A stretch of DNA of 64,000 bases from Christensenella sp. UBA7703 (GTDB taxonomy: Bacteria > Bacillota > Clostridia > Christensenellales > CAG-138): assembly GCA_002482505.1 (NCBI GenBank), contig DLGD01000007.1:62001-126000 (forward strand), read 5' to 3'. Below are positions 27,012-35,596 of the stretch, piece by piece (position 1 is the stretch's first letter; each line of letters begins with the position of its first letter). A model generated the notes under the pieces. It saw only the letters and a program-made list of their open reading frames with translations. It ran no database searches and had not been told where the DNA came from. The translations under genes were made by a program, and so were the position numbers.

Positions 27012-28424
27012 TCATTGGCAAACGACAAATACCTTGCCGTCGCGCACGCCAAACAGCGTACCGCCGCCGCGTTCCTGCGTGGTAAGGTAGTCAATCGCTC
27101 GTTGGTCGATCACCTCGCCGGGCATGACGAGCGCAATCCCCGGAGGATAGATGCCAATCGGTTCTGCGGCAACGAACCCTTTCGCTTCATCGAGCGGTAA
27201 TGCCTGCATGCGGGAGAACGTCGCTTCGCGAATCCCCATACGCTGCTCGTTGGCGGAAAATCGAATCTCCTCTCCTGCCGTCTTTGCGTTACGCGGCACG
27301 CGTTTTGGCAGAGAAGAAAGCGCATCCAGAAGTTGATCGTACCAGTTTTTTTCGTCGTTTGGCGAGGTGATCAAAACCAGCCGCCGCGCATCCGCCATCT
27401 CCAGATAGATATGGTTCTCTTCCAGTATCGTCTGGGCTTCATAACCGGTGTATCCGCGCTCGGTGACGTCGATCACAATCCGCGTTCGATCCCGCTCAAA
27501 AACACCGATGCCGACAGGTTCATGAAATATGCTTAAGCCGTCGATCGCTTCAATCTTCTCTTCCAACGCGATGCAGCGCGCAACCTGTCCTGTCCAGTCC
27601 CGCCGCTTCGCCATATAGACCGACCAATCCAGCGATGCCATCAAAAGGTAGGACGGGCTCGTTGTTTCCGTCATCGCAAGTGCTTTTCGCAGTTGTTCCG
27701 GCGTGATGCGGCATTCGCCGAGGTGCAAACTCGCCGCTTGGGTCAGCGCATCCATCGTTTTGTGTTGGGAGTGTACATAAACATCGGCATACCCGCCGAG
27801 TGCGCGTGGTAACACATCCGAAAACGGAAAATGCGCCCCGTGCGCGCTGTCGACGAGCAGGAGCGCGCCGTTCTTATGTGCAGCTTTTGCGAGGCCCTCA
27901 ATATCCGCACAAAACCCATACATGTTCGGAGAAGTGATCAGTGCTGCGGTCGCGCCGGTCTCCTGTAGTGCCCGATCCAGATCATCCGGGGTCACCATGC
28001 CAAGCAAACCGCGCGTCTCGTCATACCGTGGAGAGATGTAGTCCGTATGAATCCCGCGTAGAGCCGCACCGTTCACAGCGGATCGGTGACAATCCCGTGC
28101 CAATAGCAGCTTGTCGGTTTCATCCAGCGCCAGAATCATCGCCTGAAGGGCGTTCGTTCCGCCATTGACCACAAAAAAAGAAGCCTTCGCGCTGTAAGCC
28201 CGTGCCATGCTCTCCTCTGCTGCGGCAATCGCCCCGCTTGGCGCATGCAGGTTGTCGGTGTTGCTCAGTTCCGTCACATCCCAAAGCTGCAACTCGTCCC
28301 GCCAAAACCCCGAAAGCCCACGTCCTTTGTGCCCGGGCATGTGAAAGCGCGCAGGGTTTTCGCGTTCATACGCGCCCAGCGATTCCTGTAATGTTTGGGT
28401 TATTGCGAGTTTTTGCTTGTCCAT
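27012..28424 (-). CDS. Aminotransferase-fold Orn/Lys/Arg decarboxylase family protein
   Basis: 470 residues. PLP-dependent fold type I: the cofactor lysine lies in VHSQHKTMDALTQAA (S-x-H-K), the phosphate and Asp motif is LLLVDSAHGAHFPF, and the substrate end has NMYGFCADIEGLA. The N-terminus RFHMPGHKGRG is the family signature H-M-P-G-H-K-x-G. Members decarboxylate arginine, lysine or ornithine; the Gram-positive group beside holB (YaaO/SpeA-like) is usually called arginine or lysine decarboxylase. Such a product could feed polyamine pools served by the pot operon. The substrate cannot be fixed from sequence. The ribosome site is weak. Confidence 0.88.
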   Translation of the reverse strand: MDKQKLAITQTLQESLGAYERENPARFHMPGHKGRGLSGFWRDELQLWDVTELSNTDNLHAPSGAIAAAEESMARAYSAKASFFVVNGGTNALQAMILALDETDKLLLARDCHRSAVNGAALRGIHTDYISPRYDETRGLLGMVTPDDLDRALQETGATAALITSPNMYGFCADIEGLAKAAHKNGALLLVDSAHGAHFPFSDVLPRALGGYADVYVHSQHKTMDALTQAASLHLGECRITPEQLRKALAMTETTSPSYLLMASLDWSVYMAKRRDWTGQVARCIALEEKIEAIDGLSIFHEPVGIGVFERDRTRIVIDVTERGYTGYEAQTILEENHIYLEMADARRLVLITSPNDEKNWYDQLLDALSSLPKRVPRNAKTAGEEIRFSANEQRMGIREATFSRMQALPLDEAKGFVAAEPIGIYPPGIALVMPGEVIDQRAIDYLTTQERGGGTLFGVRDGKVFVVCQ

Positions 28425-28432
28425 CGGTTGAT

Positions 28433-29005
28433 CTATCGTTCTTTCTGTGCGGCATTGCTGCCGCTTTGGCCGTTGATATCACTTTTTAAATCTTTTAACT
28501 TCAACATTTGCTGCATCAATCTCTCAAGAAACGCATCACTCGCGCTGATGCGATATGCCATCTCTGTTCCACCCAAAGTTGCGCAAATCCAAATTGTGTT
28601 CTTGCTTGGCAGTACCGATGCATCCACTTTTTTGCCATGCACGTTATCACGTTCTGTCTGCTTGACGATTCCGTGAATCTCGCTTATCATCATCACCGCA
28701 ATCGTCTTTTCCCTGCTGCCTCCAATTTGCTCAATAGCGAACTGTTCATCCGTTAGCGTATATCGAAAGCATAGAAAATGCCACCGATAGAGAAATGCCC
28801 CGGATATCGCGATCACGGCGTAAAGGATCGGTTGCGTCACATGCCTTGGTATCTGCCGGTTCGCATAAAGCAGGTTCCCAATCGAAATACACCCAATCAT
28901 CAACACGATCAAGGCGAGATATACCGCTCCGACGGAGCGTACAATCCTCCGTTTCGGCACAGCGGTTTCGATGGCAAGAAGGTTGACTACGGCGTTCTCA
29001 TCCAT
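28433..29005 (-). CDS. Membrane protein with PH-like (bacterial pleckstrin) domain
   Basis: 190 residues from the ATG at 29005. Two adjacent membrane helices (about 25-45 and 56-76) precede a strand-rich domain with FRYTLTDEQFAIEQIGG, KTIAVMMISEIHGI, and TIWICATLGGTEMAYRIS. The pattern of a 'Y-x-L-T-D-E' strand followed by 'I-x-x-I' fits the bPH family of membrane proteins. The C-terminus is a Lys/Asp-rich helix. No ribosome site is seen; the start codon coincides with the transcription start predicted from the promoter at 29012-29040. It ends 8 bp before the decarboxylase gene and may be co-transcribed. Confidence 0.6.
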   Translation of the reverse strand: MDENAVVNLLAIETAVPKRRIVRSVGAVYLALIVLMIGCISIGNLLYANRQIPRHVTQPILYAVIAISGAFLYRWHFLCFRYTLTDEQFAIEQIGGSREKTIAVMMISEIHGIVKQTERDNVHGKKVDASVLPSKNTIWICATLGGTEMAYRISASDAFLERLMQQMLKLKDLKSDINGQSGSNAAQKER

Positions 29006-29011
29006 GTGAAT

Positions 29012-29040
29012 ATTATAGTAAGTGAACTTCAAAACGTCAA
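29012..29040 (-). promoter_or_regulatory. Consensus promoter placing transcription start on the start codon
   Basis: On the minus strand TTGACG and consensus TATAAT are exactly 17 bp apart, and only 6 bp (ATTCAC) separate the -10 from ATG at 29005. Initiation 7 bp past the -10 would begin on the A of ATG, giving a leaderless mRNA. Confidence 0.75.
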
Positions 29041-29121
29041 TCAAAGACGAGCATTTCGAAGATAACGCACGATTTCGCTGCATATTTTATTATAATCACC
29101 GCTCATCGCCTGCCGTGTTGA

Positions 29122-29150
29122 TTGCAAACGACCTCAAATTCGTGTAGAAT
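29122..29150 (+). promoter_or_regulatory. Probable promoter of the tRNA locus
   Basis: TTGCAA and TAGAAT with exactly 17 bp between them, 14 bp before the tRNA-like relic at 29164. It likely drives both the relic and the intact tRNA-Asn. Confidence 0.55.
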
Positions 29151-29163
29151 CTCCGAGTAACGT

Positions 29164-29228
29164 TCCTCCTTAGCTCAGTTGGTAGGACAATGTAAGGGTT
29201 ACATACTGACGTCGGCAATGGGGAACCA
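29164..29228 (+). pseudogene. tRNA-shaped relic lacking a T arm
   Basis: The first 22 bases match the tRNA-Asn at 29288 except for one change (acceptor 5' strand TCCTCCT, D arm GCTCAGTTGGTAG). The 3' end is ATGGGGA-A-CCA, which still pairs with the acceptor 5' strand apart from one mismatch. Between them is a 5-bp hairpin (ATGTA/TACAT) and about 11 bases fewer than a full tRNA, so no T arm can form. It is 65 nt long. Most likely a decayed tRNA-Asn copy. Confidence 0.5.
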
Positions 29229-29287
29229 AATTTTCGGGATTCTGAAATGTATGTTTTAAACCCGAAAATGCATAAAATTCATACCGA

Positions 29288-29363
29288 TCCTCCTTAGCTC
29301 AGTCGGTAGAGCATGCGGCTGTTAACCGCAGTGTCGCTGGTTCGAGTCCAGCAGGGGGAGCCA
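29288..29363 (+). tRNA. tRNA-Asn (anticodon GTT)
   Basis: Full cloverleaf: acceptor TCCTCCT/AGGGGGA (one T-G pair), D arm GCTC...GAGC, anticodon stem TGCGG/CCGCA with loop C-T-G-T-T-A-A, T arm GCTGG-TTCGAGT-CCAGC, discriminator G and encoded CCA. Anticodon GTT at 29321-29323 reads AAC/AAT. It lies at the border between host genes and the AT-rich defence island. Confidence 0.97.
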
Positions 29364-29367
29364 GCTA

Positions 29368-29437
29368 AGTACTCACGAAATGATACAATTCGTGGGTACT
29401 TTTTTTATGCAAAAAGCCCAGACTATCCGGGCTTTTT
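29368..29437 (+). terminator. Tandem terminators after tRNA-Asn
   Basis: A 12-bp stem (AGTACTCACGAA/TTCGTGGGTACT, one G-T pair) is followed by seven Ts. A second hairpin AAAAAGCCC/GGGCTTTTT at 29411-29437 follows at once. Between 29438 and 29595 there is no gene; I see only a 12-bp palindrome TTCTTGCAAGAA (29459-29470) and two 17-bp near-identical repeats 20 bp apart (29526 and 29546). Confidence 0.85.
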
Positions 29438-29595
29438 CAGTGTTTGATATTTTGATAGTTCTTGCAAGAACAAGCCGATATTACCTCGCGTCATAAAAGG
29501 CAATAGAATTGCACCCATCCCTTAAGAAACGCGCAGGAGTACGGGGAAACGCACGAGAGTACAATTTATAAGAGATTTCACTCGAATAATACTGA

Positions 29596-32500
29596 TTATT
29601 CAGAGACGACAACACGAAACATACCTTGAGTTGTCGTTTTAATGAAAAGTTCCGTCGTCCCAAGCAACTTTAATATATCAGAACTAATTGAAGATATTGA
29701 GCAACCTGGCTGAACAATTACTACTTCGAATTGAATTTTAGACGAACGAGATTTTTCTTTAAAGTATGAAAGTTCTTTAATTGTACCCTTCAGAAATCTA
29801 GAAGCCCCTTCCTTCTCCCAAATTTCATTACGATGTTTTAGATCACGATAAAGGTGAGGAAGGCCAAGATGCTTTATTGTGATACTTTTTTGCGCCTGTC
29901 CGCATAACGTGTAGAAATTTCTAATGTCGCTAGAGATTTTCCCATTAATTGCTCCCTTGCAATGTACAAGACATAATTTTATAGTCTGCCCATCTTCTTC
30001 CTTTAGACAAACCAAATCTCCTGCTTCCCCGCAACCATCATCATTAAATACGACATCATACTCATCTGCGACTTTTTGAAAGCACATATATTGGATTGTA
30101 TTAGTGTCATGGCTCTTACCTAGTGATTCTCTGTTTAGACTGATTATAGAAAAGTCCCAGACTTCAATTTGATCTTTGGGTAGCTCCCCTGCATTTATAT
30201 TTGTCGGAATATGGTAGCAATTATAAGAATAGGTTCCATCAGCATATCTTATTATCGGGGGATCTATAACAAAATACTCATCTAGTGAAATTTTTACTCC
30301 GTTCGCTTTAACAAAGCTAACATCGGGTCCCGAAAGTTTCTTGTAAAGAAATCCTTGCTGTGATATCTCACTGATTACGAAGCGAACTAATGAAGAAATC
30401 TCTTCACACGAGATAGAAATATCAACATCACCATTTTTCTCAACGTTTGATATAGCTAAATCTGTCAAATAAAGCGGTACTTCAAGCGAGCCAAACAAAA
30501 TACATAACCGATCGCTAATAGATGATTGAACCTGTTCCCCCCACTGTATTCCAATTGGATATGAATTGTGTGGAGTTTTTAAACGAACAGGTCTGAGAAA
30601 ACCTCGTGTTATATTCTTTTCTTCCGATTCATCATCACTGGTAACTTTCTTCCATGTGTGATTAGTCCATTCAATCCATTGAGATATTGTTCCCGCTGAT
30701 TGTTGCCAGATTTTTCCGCGTTTTTGTGTTGCTCCCCAAAGCACACGTTCTCCATCCTCATATCCTACACAAGCAATATTATTAAGCGTAGATTCAGCTT
30801 TTTCTATTAATGCTAATCCATCTGTAACATTCGGTCCAAAGTAAGATGTAAAACTAATAGCGCCAATTTTGGATGATCCGAGATTTTTTACTAGTGGAAG
30901 TTCAACATTATTCAAAATCTTGAATACTACAGCTCCTTGAAGAAGTAATGTGTTTTCGTCAGTTACTAATTTTGCTAAAGTTTCACTTTTAATTCCATCA
31001 TAGTCGCTTGAATACAAAAACAGGACTTTATTATCTTCATCCCATCTTAAAATTAGCAAGTCATATTGAAGGTCAAGTAAATCTTGATAATTCCCCCAAT
31101 GAACTGGGATCTTTCTATAAATAACTGCAACTAAAAGTCTGCGATCATTGCTCAAAGAGTACCAACTTTTTGAATCACGAGGTAGCAATTCTTTATATTG
31201 TTCTGGGGTCCAATCAGTGCAAAACGTTTTAAATATTTGTGTTGATAATGATGGGCGCAAGTTCCATAAAGATATCTGAGTGTGAAGATCCCCACTATCT
31301 CTAAGGTCATACACGATTTTTTGAAGGCTCAACTCTTGATTAATTCTCTCATTACTCAACCTACTAATTATTGCATCCCAGTCTGCATCTTCTGCATAAA
31401 GCTCTTCAAGCTTTTTCTCAGTATCCGGATCGGCTATGTTTACAACAACTGTGGCGGCACCAATCTGATTTGAAAAACTCTCTCTAGTAAAACGACCTAT
31501 AAACTGCAATGTAATAGCAAGCGACTTATGAGTATCATGTAATGCGGCAATTTTCAAATTTGGTAGGTCAAACCCTTCACCTAGCATATCGACACAAACA
31601 ATAATATTTGAAATCCTTTTCACCCGATTTGATATTCGTTCGAGAGCCGCTTCATTCTCTCGCTTTCGATTTTGTCCCGAGTACACCAACTGTGGAATCA
31701 TTTCTGGTGCTAAATCTTCATAAATTTTAAACACTTTAATTGCACGTTCTTTGCTTTCACATCGCGCCATAAGAACATGATCAAGATGTAGTTCATTACG
31801 ATCACGGCGCAAAGCCTTAATTGCTTCTTGCGCTATTTGTCTGTCACGTTTTTCTAAATCGCCATACTCCTCTACTGTCTTTAATTTTATCGCAGAATAG
31901 TAACCGTCTTTCTGTGCTTCACCCAAAAAGTAATTGTAGATGATTTTCCCTTCTATACGTTTGTTATCACGTCGAAATGGAGTAGCCGTAAATTGTATGA
32001 TTCTTTTATTCAAAAACATCTTTTGAAGGTTCGACCATTGTGTTGCCGGAATGTGATGTGCTTCATCAACAATTAGGTCCGTGCATTGATCAATCAAATA
32101 TTTTAATCCTTCGGGGTCTGATGAATTCAATGTGTTTGGAATCGTGACAATAATATTTGTCTTAGAAGCTATAGCTCTTGCTTCTTCTACCGATCGAATA
32201 CCACTTGAAAGTTTGAGCACATTGGGACATATTGTTTCTTTAGGAATAACATTAATTTTCGATAAAACTCCAAGAACAATGAATTTTCTAAACATTTGAG
32301 TTCTTAATGCATCTGATGGGACAACTACGAGTGTAAGAGGAAGCCTTTTATATACCTGTAGCGAGAGCATCGTTTCCGTTTTTCCTGTGCCTGTTGGCAA
32401 TATTACTGTAGCTGGTTCGAAATTCTGGCCAACAGCAAAATGCGCAGAAAGTGCATGCAATGCTCCTAATTGTGGAGCGCGAAGACCATTCTGTCCAGAT

Positions 32501-32901
32501 TCAACATCTTCTTCTCGAAAAGAAAACTTTCCTTTCCAATTTTCTAATACTTTGGATGGTTTCGCTAATTCGTTAGTAAGCAAAGAACAGTCTTCCCATT
32601 CTAATGAAGTGTTGCGATCAAGATCTGATATCTTCTCCAACTTTGGAGCTTTTAGTACTAATCCTAATGACTTTGAAAGTCTTGTTCTATTCCTATTTAG
32701 CAGTATTTCATTAAATGGGTAAGCTAAATCAGTCTTGATCATATAAACACCACGATTATCCGTCGCAATTATCTCTGCATTTGTAATCGCTCCTCGAAAC
32801 GCTTGTTGACTTACTCTATGCTGTGCGATTTTTTCGTTTCTGAATGGACTCTCTGGAATCGTTATCAAACCAAACCAAATTGGAAATAGCCTAATCTCCA
32901 T
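29596..32901 (-). CDS. Large DEAD/DEAH-box helicase with C-terminal nuclease-like region, defence candidate
   Basis: 1101 residues. An SF2 helicase core has Walker A PTGTGKT (169-175), DEAH box VDEAHH (278-283), FTATP (motif III-like) and motif VI QFIGRFTR (about 471-478). The N-terminal 130 residues and the ~500 residues after the core match nothing I know. Near the C-terminus, GEAGDLV (958-964) followed by LVHCKGA (978-984) has the spacing of a PD-(D/E)xK nuclease with His in place of the usual Glu/Gln; this is inference. The gene is strongly AT-rich compared with the host genes, monocistronic and divergent from a type III restriction operon. A free-standing helicase-nuclease in this setting is probably antiphage. 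Confidence 0.75.
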   Translation of the reverse strand: MEIRLFPIWFGLITIPESPFRNEKIAQHRVSQQAFRGAITNAEIIATDNRGVYMIKTDLAYPFNEILLNRNRTRLSKSLGLVLKAPKLEKISDLDRNTSLEWEDCSLLTNELAKPSKVLENWKGKFSFREEDVESGQNGLRAPQLGALHALSAHFAVGQNFEPATVILPTGTGKTETMLSLQVYKRLPLTLVVVPSDALRTQMFRKFIVLGVLSKINVIPKETICPNVLKLSSGIRSVEEARAIASKTNIIVTIPNTLNSSDPEGLKYLIDQCTDLIVDEAHHIPATQWSNLQKMFLNKRIIQFTATPFRRDNKRIEGKIIYNYFLGEAQKDGYYSAIKLKTVEEYGDLEKRDRQIAQEAIKALRRDRNELHLDHVLMARCESKERAIKVFKIYEDLAPEMIPQLVYSGQNRKRENEAALERISNRVKRISNIIVCVDMLGEGFDLPNLKIAALHDTHKSLAITLQFIGRFTRESFSNQIGAATVVVNIADPDTEKKLEELYAEDADWDAIISRLSNERINQELSLQKIVYDLRDSGDLHTQISLWNLRPSLSTQIFKTFCTDWTPEQYKELLPRDSKSWYSLSNDRRLLVAVIYRKIPVHWGNYQDLLDLQYDLLILRWDEDNKVLFLYSSDYDGIKSETLAKLVTDENTLLLQGAVVFKILNNVELPLVKNLGSSKIGAISFTSYFGPNVTDGLALIEKAESTLNNIACVGYEDGERVLWGATQKRGKIWQQSAGTISQWIEWTNHTWKKVTSDDESEEKNITRGFLRPVRLKTPHNSYPIGIQWGEQVQSSISDRLCILFGSLEVPLYLTDLAISNVEKNGDVDISISCEEISSLVRFVISEISQQGFLYKKLSGPDVSFVKANGVKISLDEYFVIDPPIIRYADGTYSYNCYHIPTNINAGELPKDQIEVWDFSIISLNRESLGKSHDTNTIQYMCFQKVADEYDVVFNDDGCGEAGDLVCLKEEDGQTIKLCLVHCKGAINGKISSDIRNFYTLCGQAQKSITIKHLGLPHLYRDLKHRNEIWEKEGASRFLKGTIKELSYFKEKSRSSKIQFEVVIVQPGCSISSISSDILKLLGTTELFIKTTTQGMFRVVVSE

Positions 32902-33312
32902 TTTTAAACCTCACTTCTTATCAGTTGAAGATTCATAATAATGCTTGAGTAATTCCAATTTCACAGATGATCTTAGGCGGGAAAACTATTACTTGGTTTG
33001 TGATAAAATACAGTTGTTTCAATTATATAACTACTAAATCGCATTTGCCATACAAATGTATTTCTTCACGAGTTTAATTGCTTGAATAGTTCTGCAACCG
33101 AATTAAAAGCTTACAAAAAGATATGCTACCAACGAGCAGTTGTGAGAGTGCTTGAACCGCTTACATAAAATGAGTGTAAATTCACATTAGCTAACCTTTT
33201 ATTTCAGAAAAAAATTGCTTGCTATGGCAGTAATGGTATAATAAACAAGTGTACAAATATAACGCTTGATTTCTGTTTTAATCCGACTTGCCACTGAAAA
33301 AGGGAACAGATT
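32902..33312. other. Gene-free divergent control region of the defence island
   Basis: 411 bp between the leftward helicase and the rightward restriction operon, very AT-rich. No credible ORF. It holds the promoter at 33215-33242 for the rightward operon; I find no equally good promoter for the helicase, whose ribosome site is GAAGTGAGG. Confidence 0.7.
33215..33242 (+). promoter_or_regulatory. Promoter of the type III restriction operon
   Basis: TTGCTT and consensus TATAAT separated by 16 bp, about 70 bp before the first gene. No other promoter of this quality is seen before the genes that follow. Confidence 0.65.
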
Positions 33313-33969
33313 ATGGATCAGATTTGGAAAACCGTACTGGCCATCGTCGGAAGTGTCGGTGGTGCAGGATTAATCATTGCGTTTGTAGGGAAATGGCTGG
33401 CGCAATTAATTGCCGACCGTATTATCCAGAGCAAGCAACAGCAGTTTGAAAAAGATCAGGCTGAAATGCGTGCAAAGTTCGAGTTAGAACTTGAACAGTA
33501 CCGGACAAGAGCAGCTGAGTATACATATGTTAGCCAGTTGCAATTTGAAACGGAATTCAAGGTCTACCAATCGCTCTTTCAAAGTTTGTATGAGTTTGGA
33601 ACAAGTACTTCGGTTCTGTTTCCAATATATGACGAAGTGCCCGAGGATGCGGAAGAGAAGAAGAAGCTCTATATAGAACGTTACACAAGGTTCTGTGACG
33701 CATATAATGAGTTTTCATCTGTACTTGAGAAGAATGCTCCGTTTATCCCCATACATCTCTATGATTCATTTGTGGCTATCAGACAACAAGCAAATGACAT
33801 CAGCTGCATGTATCCAGACATCCGAATTAATCCTGACGAAAGACTAGCAAAAGATTATCATCAAATAACACGTGAAAACTATACAAAGTCGCGTGAATTT
33901 CGCGACAATCTTGCAACGATAAAAGTTGATGTTCGCGATTACCTTGGCACACTAAGAATTCAGAATTAA
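33313..33969 (+). CDS. Membrane-anchored coiled-coil protein of the restriction island
   Basis: 218 residues. One N-terminal membrane helix (about 8-30, LAIVGSVGGAGLIIAFVGKWL) is followed by a coiled coil (about 38-70, QQQFEKDQAEMRAKFELELEQYRTR) and a helical cytoplasmic domain. No enzymatic motif. Proteins of this shape are frequent passengers of defence islands. It is first in the operon, 17 bp before mod, so it is made together with the methyltransferase. Role unknown; it could tether the complex to the membrane or sense membrane damage. Confidence 0.6.
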   Translation: MDQIWKTVLAIVGSVGGAGLIIAFVGKWLAQLIADRIIQSKQQQFEKDQAEMRAKFELELEQYRTRAAEYTYVSQLQFETEFKVYQSLFQSLYEFGTSTSVLFPIYDEVPEDAEEKKKLYIERYTRFCDAYNEFSSVLEKNAPFIPIHLYDSFVAIRQQANDISCMYPDIRINPDERLAKDYHQITRENYTKSREFRDNLATIKVDVRDYLGTLRIQN

Positions 33970-33986
33970 CATTTAGGAGAACATAC

Positions 33987-35585
33987 ATGCCCACCCTTGA
34001 ATGGATCGGAAAAGACAAAGTCATCAACCATCATCAGGACGTTGCATACCGCGTGCTGGAACGTCAGTATAGCTATAGCGCAAAGGGACAAACGGAAGCG
34101 GACAACGGCAGCGGGAATATGATTATCCACGGGGATAACCTTGTCGCGCTGAAGGCATTGTTGCCGCAGTATGAGGGCAAGATCAGGTGCATCTATATTG
34201 ATCCGCCGTACAATACCGGGAATGAGAAATGGGTGTACAACGACAACGTCAACGATCCGAAAATTAAGAAGTGGCTTGGGGATGTGGTTGGTCGAGAGGG
34301 TGAAGATTTGTCGCGCCATGATAAGTGGCTGTGCATGATGTATCCGCGTTTGGCTTTGTTGCAGAAATTACTGGATGAATGCGGCGTGATCTTTATCTCA
34401 ATTGATTCAAATGAGCTATTTAGCTTAAAGATGATATGCGATGAGATTTTTGGTTCAAGCAATTTTGTAGATGTCATTTCATGGTTTAAAAAAGCATCAC
34501 CTTCAAATGATGCCCAATATTTCAGCAATGATGTTGAGTATATTATTGTTTATGCGAAACAAAAACAGAATTGGAAGCCGAAACGTCTTCCATTGTCGCA
34601 ATCTCAATTAAAATACTATTCAAACCCAGATCGTGATCCAAGAGGTGATTGGAATTCGGCTACTTACACGTGTAATAAATCAAAGTCTGAACGACCAAGC
34701 TTGTACTATGCGATTACCAACCCTAATACGGGTCACGAAATCTATCCAAAAGAGACAGCCGTCTGGAAATACTCGCAAGATCAAACAAAACTACATGTAG
34801 CTCAGAATTTGCTTTATTGGGGTGCTGATGGACAGTCTCAGTTCCCGAGGATGAAGAAATTTCTTGGAACACATCAAGGTGTAGTTAACAGAACGCTTTG
34901 GCATTATGATGAGGTAGGACATACTCAATCTGCTACAAATGAGATTAATGCCGTTATCGATGGTGGATTTCCCACGCCAAAACCTGCTTCTCTTGTCGAG
35001 AGAGTACTTCAAATTGCAGCTGGAAAAGATGACATTTTCCTTGACTCCTTTGCTGGTTCCGGTACCACCGCCCACGCAGTACTGAATCTGAACAAACAGG
35101 ATGGCGGCAACCGCAAATTCATCCTTGTCGAAACAGAGGACTATGCGGAAACCATCACTGCAGAGCGCGTTAAACGCGTTATTCGCGGTTATGGCGAGGG
35201 CAACAGCGCGGTGGAAGGCACTGGGGGCGACTTCTCCTTCTATGAGTTGGGCGATGTTCTGCTCCTTGCGGACGGAAACCTTAACGAATCCGTTGGTGTG
35301 GATCGGATTCGCGCCTATGTGTACTTTATGGAGACGAAGCAGACCATCGGTGAGAAATCTCCGGAAGAAAATGATTACTACCTTGGAACGCATAATCAGA
35401 CAGCGTACTATTTTTACTATGAACCGGATACCGTGACCACGTTGGATGATTCGTTCCTCGCGACCATCCGCACCCGTGCAGACGGCTACTTGATCTATGC
35501 GGATCGGTTGGCGCTGAGTGCCGACGACTTACGAAAATACAATATTGTCTTCAAAAAGATTCCGCGCGATATTTCACGGCTGTAA
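33987..35585 (+). CDS. mod: Type III restriction-modification methyltransferase subunit (Mod)
   Basis: 532 residues. The catalytic motif IV DPPYNTGN (71-78) comes before the AdoMet motif I DSFAGSGTT (about 352-360), the beta-class order typical of type III Mod, which makes N6-methyladenine on one strand of the target. The central part (about 160-330) is the variable target-recognition domain; its DNA is visibly AT-richer than both flanks, as if exchanged as a cassette. TTAGGAG precedes the start. Stop and the res ribosome site (AAGGAG) are 11 bp apart. Confidence 0.92.
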   Translation: MPTLEWIGKDKVINHHQDVAYRVLERQYSYSAKGQTEADNGSGNMIIHGDNLVALKALLPQYEGKIRCIYIDPPYNTGNEKWVYNDNVNDPKIKKWLGDVVGREGEDLSRHDKWLCMMYPRLALLQKLLDECGVIFISIDSNELFSLKMICDEIFGSSNFVDVISWFKKASPSNDAQYFSNDVEYIIVYAKQKQNWKPKRLPLSQSQLKYYSNPDRDPRGDWNSATYTCNKSKSERPSLYYAITNPNTGHEIYPKETAVWKYSQDQTKLHVAQNLLYWGADGQSQFPRMKKFLGTHQGVVNRTLWHYDEVGHTQSATNEINAVIDGGFPTPKPASLVERVLQIAAGKDDIFLDSFAGSGTTAHAVLNLNKQDGGNRKFILVETEDYAETITAERVKRVIRGYGEGNSAVEGTGGDFSFYELGDVLLLADGNLNESVGVDRIRAYVYFMETKQTIGEKSPEENDYYLGTHNQTAYYFYYEPDTVTTLDDSFLATIRTRADGYLIYADRLALSADDLRKYNIVFKKIPRDISRL

Positions 35586-35596
35586 GGAGATCGATC

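Noticed and set aside
29459..29470. Palindrome TTCTTGCAAGAA after tRNA-Asn as an attachment core
   Set aside because: No second copy was noticed in the window, and short perfect palindromes are common in AT-rich DNA.
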